34,590 nt of DNA, from positions 1 to 34,590 of the forward strand of contig JAKOYD010000091.1 in assembly GCA_029780695.1 (NCBI GenBank), read 5' to 3'. The notes beneath the pieces were generated by a model, which saw only the letters and a list, made by a program, of their open reading frames with translations, was not told the origin of the DNA and did not search any database. This stretch comes from Pseudomonadota bacterium (GTDB lineage: Bacteria > Pseudomonadota > Gammaproteobacteria > Burkholderiales > Burkholderiaceae_C). Below, piece after piece: positions 1 through 7,261 of the stretch (position 1 is the first letter of the stretch; each line of letters opens with the position of its first letter). The position numbers and the translations under genes were made by a program.

Positions 1-144
1 GTGCGGTGCGATTTCTTCGCACAGCGCAGCCCAGGGCACCAGCGCATCCATGGTCTTGAGGAACTCGTCGCGCCGCGTGGGCTTGCGATGTTGTTCAAAA
101 CCCGACTGTGCGTCGGCTGCCATGGCAAGGGTCTGCTGCTTCAT
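1..144 (-). CDS. IS5-family transposase, N-terminal 48 residues
   Basis: The minus-strand frame starting with ATG at 142-144 reads MKQQTLAMAADAQSGFEQHR and continues in frame to the window edge. This is the familiar beginning of IS5-group DDE transposases, which open with a short helix-rich segment and the 'TRRDEFLKTMDALVPW' type block (visible here at residues 24-39). The enzyme cuts and pastes its own element by recognising the terminal repeats. The catalytic DDE residues lie beyond the window, so I cannot say whether the copy is intact. The transposase is oriented away from the nuclease fragment that it interrupts. Confidence 0.75.
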   Translation of the reverse strand, partial: MKQQTLAMAADAQSGFEQHRKPTRRDEFLKTMDALVPWAALCEEIAPH

Positions 145-199
145 GGCCCCGTAATTTACCCAGCCTGCAGCTACAGCGGGGACTTTTTCAGCATTGCCC
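1..199 (-). mobile_element. IS5-family insertion sequence, left part only
   Basis: One end of an insertion sequence that continues beyond position 1. It comprises the transposase 5' end (1-144) and a terminal segment (145-199). Read on the minus strand, the outer end begins GGGCAATGCTGAAAAAGTCC, which looks like an IS5-type terminal inverted repeat. The CTAA at 199-202 fits the short YTAR-type target preferred by this family. The other end and the second target copy are outside the window, so the duplication cannot be confirmed. The element cuts into a nuclease gene that resumes at about 201. Confidence 0.7.
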
Positions 200-200
200 T

Positions 201-557
201 AAGGTGGATCGTGTCTATCGGTTGCCGGACGGTGCTCTGGTCCTGGTGGAGCTCAAGACCCGACGTCGGGATCGTCCGTACCTGACCGACATCATCCAAC
301 TGTCCGTCCAGCGGCTCGCAGTAGCTGCGCAAACTGGCGCCAGCGTAGAACCCTACGCCTTCGTTTCGGTGCTGGATACTGCCGGCCGCCTTCGTTCGCA
401 CCGTGTGCATCTGCTTGATTTGAACGAGATAGCCGACCTCCGCCGGCGCCGCAAGGGCATTCTCGACGGGCAGCTTCGGCCGGCCTACGCCACGTCCGAG
501 GCGGCATGCCGCCAATGCGCCCTGCGGCACAAATGTGATCGCCCCAGATTGTCCTGA
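201..557 (+). pseudogene. Cas4/RecB-like PD-(D/E)XK nuclease, 5' end removed by IS
   Basis: From codon AAG at 201 the frame encodes VDRVYRLPDGALVLVELKTR, which carries the catalytic Asp and the E-x-K pair of the PD-(D/E)XK fold. A QLSVQRL segment follows that corresponds to the RecB/Cas4 motif IV (Q-h-x-x). It ends with C-x2-C-x5-C (CRQCALRHKC), the C-terminal part of the iron-sulfur cysteine cluster of Cas4-like exonucleases. The N-terminal cysteine and the motif I His are missing: all upstream sequence belongs to the IS5 element. A GTG inside the IS (108) is in frame and would give a 149-aa hybrid, but this is most simply an insertionally truncated gene. No cas1, cas2 or CRISPR repeats are in view, so a defence or island-maintenance role is only a guess. 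Confidence 0.7.
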
Positions 558-853
558 GCCATCCTCCGCAAATCAGGTCGCCCATCGGCCTGAATCCTTC
601 GCCTGCCGGTTGCAACGATCGCCCGGGGCCGACGTTGGTCCCAGGCGGAAAATCGCGTCTTGATGACAGATCTCGCTGCAGGCCGTGCGCTTCTCTCGAC
701 GTGTCAAACCTGTCCCAGGGGGAGTCCATCCGCCTGCCCGATCCCCCGTTCAGTCATTGTCGTTACATCTCAATACTCTTAGACTGACTTCACGGCGACT
801 ACGAAGAACGTACTGATCATTGGCGAGCCAACGCTTTTGGAGGAGGGCGCGAC
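558..853. other. Intergenic stretch before the lipoprotein gene
   Basis: About 296 bases between the truncated nuclease and the lipoprotein gene. The open frames across it have no recognisable motifs and no ribosome binding sites. The last 90 bases are less GC-rich and presumably hold the promoter of the downstream gene. A clear purine-rich ribosome binding site, GGAGGAG, lies at 839-845. Confidence 0.5.
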
Positions 854-3637
854 ATGGGAAATGCACCGGCGCACGAACGTGTGCCTGACACAGAGATTTG
901 CCTGACGGATCAATCTCCTCCAACGGGCGCAGCGCTCGTCGCAGGCGAGGCCGCACCGTCATCGCGTGGCTGGAGACCAGCCAGGCAACTTGGTTCGCCG
1001 CGTACCGTCGCCGCCCTGGCAGCCGGGAGCATGATTCTGGTCGGCTGTTCGACACCGTTTTCGCAGTCAGCACGTTATGACCCCGCGGTCGTGTCAGCGG
1101 CCGGGACGATCACAGTGTCGGACCCAAAGGTCTACAGCCGTGAGGCGCTGATCAACGAAAGAGCCCGGGAGTTGGCCTTTTTGGACAAGCTGATCGAAGG
1201 GGCAGACACAGTAACGTTCAAACCGGACGCGATGCGGGAGACAGAGACCCTATCCGCCGTCACCGCGGCATTCGGACAGACACGTGATCCGGCTGCGGGC
1301 CAAAACTTTCGGCAAGCACAGGACCGGAATGCCATTGAGCAGGAGATCGCTCTACTGCGCCGTCAAATTCAGTATGTCCAGCTTCTCAAGGACGCCGAAC
1401 TGATTCGCGCCGCATTGCCCACGCAGACTGAGCCAGTCAATTCCGACTTGGGCAAGCTGACAACGGATGTGCCCGGTTCGCTTGCTGGCGGGGTTGCGGC
1501 TCCGTCGGTTGAAACAGCGTTGACGCGGCTGGATGCGAGGCTGACGGCCCTGACTGCACAGTTGGCTGCGGAAGCTCGCCCTGTGGCACCTACCTCGGTC
1601 ACCGCCAACCCGTTTGATGAGTTCCGCGACCGGCAGGCCTACCGGAACCTGCTGTACGCCGAACGAAATGCCAGGGCGCTGGACGAACTCCATGATCGCG
1701 GCAGCGCGGCCCTGATGCGCGTGAACCTGCAGGCCACCGTCGTTCCAGATCCGGCACATCCGAAGTTGCTGGGTGTGGTGCAGGTCAAGGTCGATCCCTC
1801 CACCTTCGACGACGAAGCCAAGTCGCGCTTTTTGTCCGAATGGCTTGACTACGTCAACCTCGGTCCATCCGCGCGGGGGGCAGATGGCAAGTTCACACAG
1901 AGATCGACGGCACGGGCCCTCCAGCGTGCACGCGTCTTGGCGATCATCACCGCAGGGGGGTACGAGGTCGCTGTTCCGACGGCAGCCCCTACCGGATCCA
2001 TCGGCGGGCTGGTCCAAGACTTTGCGGATGCCGAGGAGAGCCGAGGCAAGGACCTCGGGCAGTCCCAGGGCTTGATTGACTCATGGCGTCTGGATCCTGC
2101 CGGTCCCTCGAGGCAGGTGCTGGAATCTTTGTGTAGCGGCTCACTACCGGAGAACCTGCACTCCACTGCGGGACAAGAGCGGAAGTTGCTCCTGGAACAG
2201 AGGCACTACGCACGCACGCGCGTGTTGACACATCAGTACATCCGGAAGATGGAGCCTTGGCTCGCAGCATTGGGTGATGGTGGCACTTACGCAGCTCAGG
2301 TGGAACAGGAACACGAGGCAGCCAGAGAGTATCTGCTGTCGCTCCAGGCAGCGCTCGGGTCGATTCCTGGCTGCGAAAGGACGGCGAGCGCCTTGCAGGT
2401 TGATGCGCCGAACATGGCATGGGGACCCCTGATGCAGAGGCTGCAGACGGCCGCGCAGACCGATCGAGCTCGGGTCTATGAGGTCGGGCCCCGCGAGCAG
2501 GTTCAGCAGATGTCCACTGTGGCGCGGTCGGCTAACAGCCTCGCCCTTGCCGCATCGATCGCCACCGCCTCGCCGGCCTCCGACCGGGCCGCCGAGGCGG
2601 CCTTGGGCTATTCAAGGCAGGCGATGGGCCGTGCAACGACGCTTGAGCGCGTTCCGTCCGTGGTCGGCTACGCAGTTGCGAGCAAGCAGACCTTCGGATG
2701 GGTGCTCGGCCCTCGAACGGTTATTGAGCCTGAAGGCCGTATTGGGGTGGAGCAGATGATCAAACCCTACGATCTTTCGGTGGACATGTCGATTCCCTCG
2801 TGGTGGCCGACATTGAAGCTCAAGGTCACCACGCTGTGGGGACCTTCGCCGCACGAACTGGCCGATGGCAGCCTAGATGCTGGTGGGCGCAAGCAGTCCA
2901 CGATCGAGGTTCCGATGCAGCGCCGCTCGCCCGATCTTGACTGGTTCACGAATCAGCTGACGGGCAGCAGCGATCGGGTTGTACGGATCGAGGCGGTCAA
3001 GGGCGGGCCAGTGAACGCATGTGGAGCATCGACCCTGCTTGTGTCGGGACGTAATGTCTGGCGTACCGACAAAGTCATGGTTCTTGGTCAACTGTTGGAA
3101 GGTAGCGCCATCAGAATCGCGCCCGACATGGCGGGCATCCTGCTCAGCGTCCCAGCGATTTCTCCACTCTCGGGCAAACTCGACCGTGAGATGGTTCTGA
3201 GGGTCATCACCTCGTATGGCAGCCACGAACACCCCATCGTCGACAGCGCGAGAGGCGCAGGCGCGGGAGAGTTGGTCTACGTTGCGACACCCTCGGGTGA
3301 CGATTGCAAGCCCAAGAAGGCTGAAGCCGTTGCGGATCCGAACAAAGTGGTCATCGAGAAGGTGAGTCCAAGTCTGCACTTTTCCGTTCCAGCGGCGTTC
3401 GACATTCACATTCAGGGCAAGAACCTCAACAAGGTCAGCAAGGTGACTTTGCACGGTCAGGCTGCAGTCTTGAAGCCGACAGGAGCAACGGCCCTGCAGG
3501 TGTCCTTCACAGAGGCCGGCACCAAAAGCATCCCTTCGACAGAGGGCGCCAAGCTTGAGTTCTTCACAAGTGACGGCAAGTCGGAGTCCGTGGTTGAAAC
3601 CCTGCTTGTGCGCATCGCGCGGGCTCCTGGAGGCTGA
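854..3637 (+). CDS. Large lipoprotein of unknown function with TIG-like segments
   Basis: A 927-residue protein that I do not recognise as a named family. The start is supported by GGAGGAG 8 bases upstream. A hydrophobic stretch (about residues 51-64) ends in LVG-C, a good lipobox with Cys65, so the mature protein is probably lipid-anchored in the cell envelope. The 50 residues before the hydrophobic core are much longer than a normal signal n-region. Residues about 90-260 are rich in charged helical sequence. Two segments near the C-terminus (about 715-775 and 825-925) have the 'I-x-V-x-P...I-x-G-x-N-L' pattern of IPT/TIG immunoglobulin-like folds. It is translationally coupled to the 142-aa gene behind it and is island cargo, being flanked by IS and integrase. 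It could be a surface or envelope structural protein; no enzymatic motif is visible. Confidence 0.7.
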   Translation: MGNAPAHERVPDTEICLTDQSPPTGAALVAGEAAPSSRGWRPARQLGSPRTVAALAAGSMILVGCSTPFSQSARYDPAVVSAAGTITVSDPKVYSREALINERARELAFLDKLIEGADTVTFKPDAMRETETLSAVTAAFGQTRDPAAGQNFRQAQDRNAIEQEIALLRRQIQYVQLLKDAELIRAALPTQTEPVNSDLGKLTTDVPGSLAGGVAAPSVETALTRLDARLTALTAQLAAEARPVAPTSVTANPFDEFRDRQAYRNLLYAERNARALDELHDRGSAALMRVNLQATVVPDPAHPKLLGVVQVKVDPSTFDDEAKSRFLSEWLDYVNLGPSARGADGKFTQRSTARALQRARVLAIITAGGYEVAVPTAAPTGSIGGLVQDFADAEESRGKDLGQSQGLIDSWRLDPAGPSRQVLESLCSGSLPENLHSTAGQERKLLLEQRHYARTRVLTHQYIRKMEPWLAALGDGGTYAAQVEQEHEAAREYLLSLQAALGSIPGCERTASALQVDAPNMAWGPLMQRLQTAAQTDRARVYEVGPREQVQQMSTVARSANSLALAASIATASPASDRAAEAALGYSRQAMGRATTLERVPSVVGYAVASKQTFGWVLGPRTVIEPEGRIGVEQMIKPYDLSVDMSIPSWWPTLKLKVTTLWGPSPHELADGSLDAGGRKQSTIEVPMQRRSPDLDWFTNQLTGSSDRVVRIEAVKGGPVNACGASTLLVSGRNVWRTDKVMVLGQLLEGSAIRIAPDMAGILLSVPAISPLSGKLDREMVLRVITSYGSHEHPIVDSARGAGAGELVYVATPSGDDCKPKKAEAVADPNKVVIEKVSPSLHFSVPAAFDIHIQGKNLNKVSKVTLHGQAAVLKPTGATALQVSFTEAGTKSIPSTEGAKLEFFTSDGKSESVVETLLVRIARAPGG

Positions 3638-3639
3638 AC

Positions 3640-4068
3640 ATGCACGTCATCGGGTCTGGCACTGCGCGTCGACACAACTCCGGGGTTTGGCGGATCTTTG
3701 GGCCGGGAAGCGTGGAACTGGGGCGCTTCATTCAAACCGACTTCTGGCACATCGAGAACGGGACGCCTGTGTTCTACGTGGACCTCAATCTCGATGGCCT
3801 TTGCGAGAACGTGCAGGTGCAGCTTGATGTGGAACGACTGGTCGGAACAGCGATGTCTTCCGCCGGCTTTGCAGCCGGCGCTGAGATTCGCCTGAGAAAC
3901 TACATCATGGAAGCTCTCTTGGCGTCTCTGAAGCGATCGGGGGCTGATCACGCGGCCTACCGGTCCCGGCTCGTTCAACGGATGGCAGAAGTGAAGGCGG
4001 CAGCCGAAGCTCTTCCTTCGAAGAAGGTGACGATTGCGCTCCTCCAGCGCCTGGGGATTTCGGCTTGA
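3640..4068 (+). CDS. Hypothetical 142-aa protein coupled to the lipoprotein
   Basis: The ATG lies two bases after the stop of the 927-aa lipoprotein gene, so the two are almost certainly co-translated from one mRNA. The product has no signal peptide and no membrane segment and should be cytoplasmic. An N-terminal half of beta character (about residues 1-70) precedes a helical C-terminal half with many Ala, Lys and Arg. I find no family signature. The fixed pairing suggests a partner or assembly factor for the lipoprotein, but that is inference from position only. An alternative frame at 3698 is a shadow without its own ribosome binding site. Confidence 0.6.
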   Translation: MHVIGSGTARRHNSGVWRIFGPGSVELGRFIQTDFWHIENGTPVFYVDLNLDGLCENVQVQLDVERLVGTAMSSAGFAAGAEIRLRNYIMEALLASLKRSGADHAAYRSRLVQRMAEVKAAAEALPSKKVTIALLQRLGISA

Positions 4069-4667
4069 GCGAGGGTCGACCGACCTGCGGTTGCTCCTGC
4101 TCCTACGACTGCGTTGGAAGGGGCTTGGCACCTGCGTCCAGAGTTGCCAAGGCCTGCCCAGGGCGTTCGAGTTGCAGGGGAGGGGGACACGCCCGCACTG
4201 CGCGCGAGCGGCGATGTCTGGGGTGCAAGCGCTGGCGTTGCGCGGCTGCGCATCCGGTGCAACTGGGGTGACACGCATGCGAAGCTCGGCGCGGTGAAAG
4301 CGCTGTAGGTGTCAGTCCACTGTTACTGTCCCGGCACCGAAGCGATGGCGGGTAGTGACTCATAAAGCAAGCCCCCGGCTCTGCCGAGGGACTCGCAGAG
4401 GTTTGACCGAGTGGTGCGGTCGGGGCTGCCTCTTGCCGACCAAGGAAAGAAGCCGCCGGGTGAAGAGTACTACCCGCCGAGATGGGTTGTGTCTTCGCGG
4501 CTCCGGACGGTGCAAGCGCTGCGGGGTGCTGCGCCTTTAGGCGCCGATCTCCCGCGCCCTTTGAGGGATTCCAACATCAAGCCACCGGCTTGGCCGGTGG
4601 TGCCTGACTCACGCCGATATCCACGGTCCGCCGCCGGAATCGTGGACGGCGTGAAGTCGCCGGTCTC
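4069..4667. other. Non-coding stretch with multiple hairpins, island interior
   Basis: About 600 bases between the 142-aa gene and the integrase 3' end. Several frames are open on both strands, but none has a motif, a ribosome binding site or protein-like composition. A 13-base direct repeat GGTGCAAGCGCTG occurs at 4222-4234 and 4509-4521. The right half is dense in inverted repeats (separate entry, 4356-4611). It may be a remnant of a small mobile element or a structured RNA. Confidence 0.5.
4356..4611. repeat. Hairpin-bounded element, possible IS200/IS605-type remnant
   Basis: Two sister hairpins in the same orientation bound this segment. The left (about 4369-4391) has arms CCCCCGGC and GCCGAGGG with loop TCT. 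The right (about 4578-4600) has perfect arms CCACCGGC and GCCGGTGG with loop TTG. Both are preceded by CAAGC. TGACTCA occurs just outside each (4356-4362 and 4605-4611). Between them are further inverted repeats: GACCG/CGGTC (4405-4421), the mutually exclusive GGTCGG/CCGACC (4418-4441), and GCGCC/GGCGC around the TTTA near 4535. Same-orientation subterminal hairpins are typical of IS200/IS605 ends and their non-autonomous derivatives. No transposase frame is present. A structured RNA is an alternative. Confidence 0.4.
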
Positions 4668-6026
4668 CTACTCGTTGGCTGCTGCCCTCATGACGAACGC
4701 ATGCGGCAACTGCCTTGGTGCATAGACAAGTGCGCTTTGCTCCGGTTCCTTCTTCATCAACTCGACGGCGTCCGTGGGGAAGTGAACCGGCTGTCCCCTG
4801 CTGATCGCGCCCAGCATCTCACCCCATCGATGCAGCGCCTTCTTCCTTTCGACAAAGTAGTCGTGCTTGTCGTAGACCGCTTGCCTTCCAGGCAACTTGT
4901 GATTCAAGGCCCGCTCGGCGACAAAGGGGTCGACACCCAGTGCGCTCAACTGGGTGCGGGCGGTTCGTCGCATGTCGTGCACCGTGAAATGCTCGACGTC
5001 GTCCATGGGCAGCCTTTTCAGCGCGACGTTGAGTGTGTCTGGGCTGATGTGTTCAAAGCGGTTTTTGCAGGCGACTCCGTTTCTCTTTCGAACGAGACGG
5101 CGCGCTGGGAACAGGTGCTGACTGCCGCACGCGAAGACGATCACTTCCTTGAGCCATTCGACGACCTGCAGCGACAGCGGGATTTCGATGTACGACTTGG
5201 TCTTGGTCCGATTGGGGAGCAGCCTCCACACACCTCGTTCAAGGTCAAAATCCGTCACCCTGGCAGACAGCAGTTCCATTTTGCGAACGCAAAGTGCCAG
5301 CAGAAGCCAGACGGCGAGCTCATTGATGCGCCCAAAGTTCGGCGTTTCGCGCATGTCCCGAGCGAGCGACATCAGTTCCTCGTAGCTCAAGAAGCGGTCT
5401 CGGGGTGTTTCGGTTCCTCCCGCGTCTGACAGGTCGAAGCCGGCGACCGGGTTCGCATCCGTCCATTTGCGCTTGGCGCCGTAGTGGAACATGCGAAACA
5501 AGTACCGCATCGCGTCGTTGGCCACGGTCGGGGCACCCGCCTCGACGATTTTCGCGAGAACCGCGTCGATGTGATGAGGCCGAACTTCGTCAATGGCGAG
5601 CTTGCCGATCACGGGATAGATGTGGCGGCGCAGCACGCGCTCGACGACCTGCGGGTTCTTGATCTTCCCGAGGATGTGCCTTTCGTACCAGATCTGGCCC
5701 AGCCCCTTGACGTCCTCCATCTGAAGGGCCTTGAGCTTCTCCTGGCGCTTCTTGGCGTTGACGTCGACCCCTTGCTGGATCAGCGCCCGGTCGCGGCGAG
5801 CAAGTTCTCGCGCGTCTTTCAGTGAGATGTCGGGGTATCGCCCCAACACCTTCTCGTGTCGCCGTGTGGCGATTCGGTATCGAAGGATCCAGGTGGCTTG
5901 CCCCTGGCGTGCGGATGACTCTCTCGCAAAGAAGATCAGTCCGCCACCGATCCCCTTGTCCACGGGCCCGGCGGTCAGCCAAGCGCGCAGCGTTCTATCT
6001 GAAACATTTTGTGTCAACCCAGACAT
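4668..6026 (-). CDS. int: Tyrosine recombinase (phage/island integrase)
   Basis: A 452-aa site-specific recombinase that integrates and excises an island by strand exchange through a phosphotyrosine. An N-terminal arm-binding domain (about 1-100, DUF4102 type) is followed by a SAM-like core-binding domain (about 105-190) and the catalytic domain (about 210-400). Catalytic residues are visible: Arg248 in VRKMELL, His350 and Arg353 in HDMRR, His376 in LNHKL, and the nucleophile Tyr385. The frame is open upstream to 6203, but I choose ATG 6024-6026 because TGGAGG sits at the right distance before it and the upstream part translates the repeat array as low-complexity sequence. The gene lies next to the 3' end of yicC, the normal layout when that end is the attachment site. 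It looks complete. Confidence 0.93.
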   Translation of the reverse strand: MSGLTQNVSDRTLRAWLTAGPVDKGIGGGLIFFARESSARQGQATWILRYRIATRRHEKVLGRYPDISLKDARELARRDRALIQQGVDVNAKKRQEKLKALQMEDVKGLGQIWYERHILGKIKNPQVVERVLRRHIYPVIGKLAIDEVRPHHIDAVLAKIVEAGAPTVANDAMRYLFRMFHYGAKRKWTDANPVAGFDLSDAGGTETPRDRFLSYEELMSLARDMRETPNFGRINELAVWLLLALCVRKMELLSARVTDFDLERGVWRLLPNRTKTKSYIEIPLSLQVVEWLKEVIVFACGSQHLFPARRLVRKRNGVACKNRFEHISPDTLNVALKRLPMDDVEHFTVHDMRRTARTQLSALGVDPFVAERALNHKLPGRQAVYDKHDYFVERKKALHRWGEMLGAISRGQPVHFPTDAVELMKKEPEQSALVYAPRQLPHAFVMRAAANE

Positions 6027-6047
6027 GATGCGGCCTCCAGAAGTGGA

Positions 6048-6140
6048 TGGCGGGTTGGCGATCTGGAGGGTTGCGAAAGATGGATTCGGAATTCCGAACC
6101 CGCCAACGAACCCCCCACGAACCCGCCAAAAAACCCGCCA
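6048..6140. repeat. Phased 9-bp repeats upstream of the integrase
   Basis: Four direct copies of AACCCGCCA start at 6097, 6109 (one mismatch, AACCCCCCA), 6120 and 6132, a spacing of 11-12 bases or about one helical turn. An inverted copy, TGGCGGGTT, lies at 6048-6056. Helically phased short repeats beside an integrase are what arm-type or excisionase binding sites look like, and they overlap the expected integrase promoter. Function is inferred from position and spacing. Confidence 0.6.
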
Positions 6141-6235
6141 GAAAGCATGCGCCTGTCTGGGACGGTGTGTTACCTCTTGGAAGAACTTTCCATTGGAAAT
6201 CAACGGCTTAGGGCATCGATTTAGGGTGGCATGTG

Positions 6236-6300
6236 CCTCCCTAGGACCTTACTCTAAGTTCTGCACCTGCTCGCGCATCTGCTCGATCAGCACCTTCATG
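6236..6300. other. Probable attachment site at the yicC 3' end
   Basis: The integrase and its repeats stop just short of the yicC stop codon (6249-6251). The 3' end of yicC is a known integration site for mobilisable genomic islands in Vibrio and relatives, where the island restores the end of the gene. The yicC tail here (LIEQMREQVQNLE) is intact and conserved. The core crossover and the matching copy at the far end of the island cannot be seen, because that end is outside the window. Confidence 0.45.
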
Positions 6301-7169
6301 TCGACCGAGATGCGCGTCAGCTCCAGCGCGGCCGACTTGCTGCCCAGCGTGTTGGCCTCGCGGTGCAGCTCCTGAATCAGGAAGTCGAGCCGCTTGCCGG
6401 CTTCGCCGCCCTTGGCCAGCACCGCTTCGATCTCGTCCAGGTGGGCGGCCAGCCGGCCCAGTTCCTCGGCCACGTCGATGCGGATGGCAAACGCCGTGGC
6501 CTCGGCCAAGGCGCGCTCTTGCGCGGCGGCGGGGCTGATCTGGCCGTCGCTGCCGGCCAGCGCCTCGTTCCAGCGGGCCACGAAGCGCTGCTTCTGCGCT
6601 TCCACCGCGCGCGGCACCAGCGGCTCGGCGGCGCGGGCCAGGTCGCGCAGCTGCGCCACGCGCTCGCGAATCAGCGCGGCCAGGCGCTCGCCTTCGCGCC
6701 GGCGAGCGGCGACAAAGTCGTCGAGCACGTTGCGCGCCAGCGCCAGCAGCGCTTCGGCGATGCCTTCGTCGTCGGTGGGTTCGGCGCCGCTGGTCACGCG
6801 CAGCACGTCGGCCACCGACAGCGGGGCAGCTTCGGGCAGCCAGGCGCGCACCTGATCCTGCACCGTGGCCAGCCGTTGCAGCAGGCGCGCCGGCGGGTCG
6901 CCCAGCGCGCCGCTGGCGGGGTGGTTCAGATAGGCGCGCAATTCGACCTTGCCGCGCTTGAGGCGCCGGCCCAGCAAGTCGCGCAGGGCGGGTTCGTGCT
7001 GGCGCAGCTCGTCCGACAGGCGAAAGCCAAGGTCGAGAAACCGGCTGTTGACCGAGCGCAATTCCAGCCCCAATCGCGCCGTCGAAGGCTTGCTCGCCGC
7101 GCCATCCACCGCGGGGCCGGCAGGCCCGCATTGGCCGCTGGCGTACCCGGTCATACTGTAAACTGACAT
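6249..7169 (-). CDS. yicC: YicC family endoribonuclease / stress-related protein
   Basis: A 306-aa protein with the family's N-terminal signature (SMTGYA at residues 5-10), a conserved central YicC_N region, and the C-terminal DUF1732 block ending LIEQMREQVQNLE. E. coli YicC has been linked to RNA turnover as an endoribonuclease and to stationary-phase and high-temperature growth. It is cytoplasmic. The length is slightly above the usual 290 because of an inserted Ala/Gly-rich stretch near residues 14-28. It is transcribed away from the kinase gene, with a 92-base shared upstream region. Its 3' end abuts the island and is undamaged. Confidence 0.93.
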   Translation of the reverse strand: MSVYSMTGYASGQCGPAGPAVDGAASKPSTARLGLELRSVNSRFLDLGFRLSDELRQHEPALRDLLGRRLKRGKVELRAYLNHPASGALGDPPARLLQRLATVQDQVRAWLPEAAPLSVADVLRVTSGAEPTDDEGIAEALLALARNVLDDFVAARRREGERLAALIRERVAQLRDLARAAEPLVPRAVEAQKQRFVARWNEALAGSDGQISPAAAQERALAEATAFAIRIDVAEELGRLAAHLDEIEAVLAKGGEAGKRLDFLIQELHREANTLGSKSAALELTRISVDMKVLIEQMREQVQNLE

Positions 7170-7261
7170 TCTGCAATTCCGGTGCGAAACGGACGGGGCG
7201 GTTGGTGTGGTTGATCGGCGCGCAGACAGTTTCGCCCGGGCCGATCCGGTTGCCGCAAATT

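Noticed and set aside
4065..4725. Several 60-110 codon frames between the 142-aa gene and the integrase
   Set aside because: They overlap each other on both strands, lack motifs and cross strong hairpins; the region is better seen as non-coding.
6097..6140. CRISPR-like array
   Set aside because: Repeats are nine bases with two- to three-base spacers, far too short; they fit protein binding sites instead.
6027..6203. 59-residue N-terminal extension of the integrase
   Set aside because: It translates the phased repeat array into low-complexity sequence, and ATG 6026 has a good ribosome binding site.
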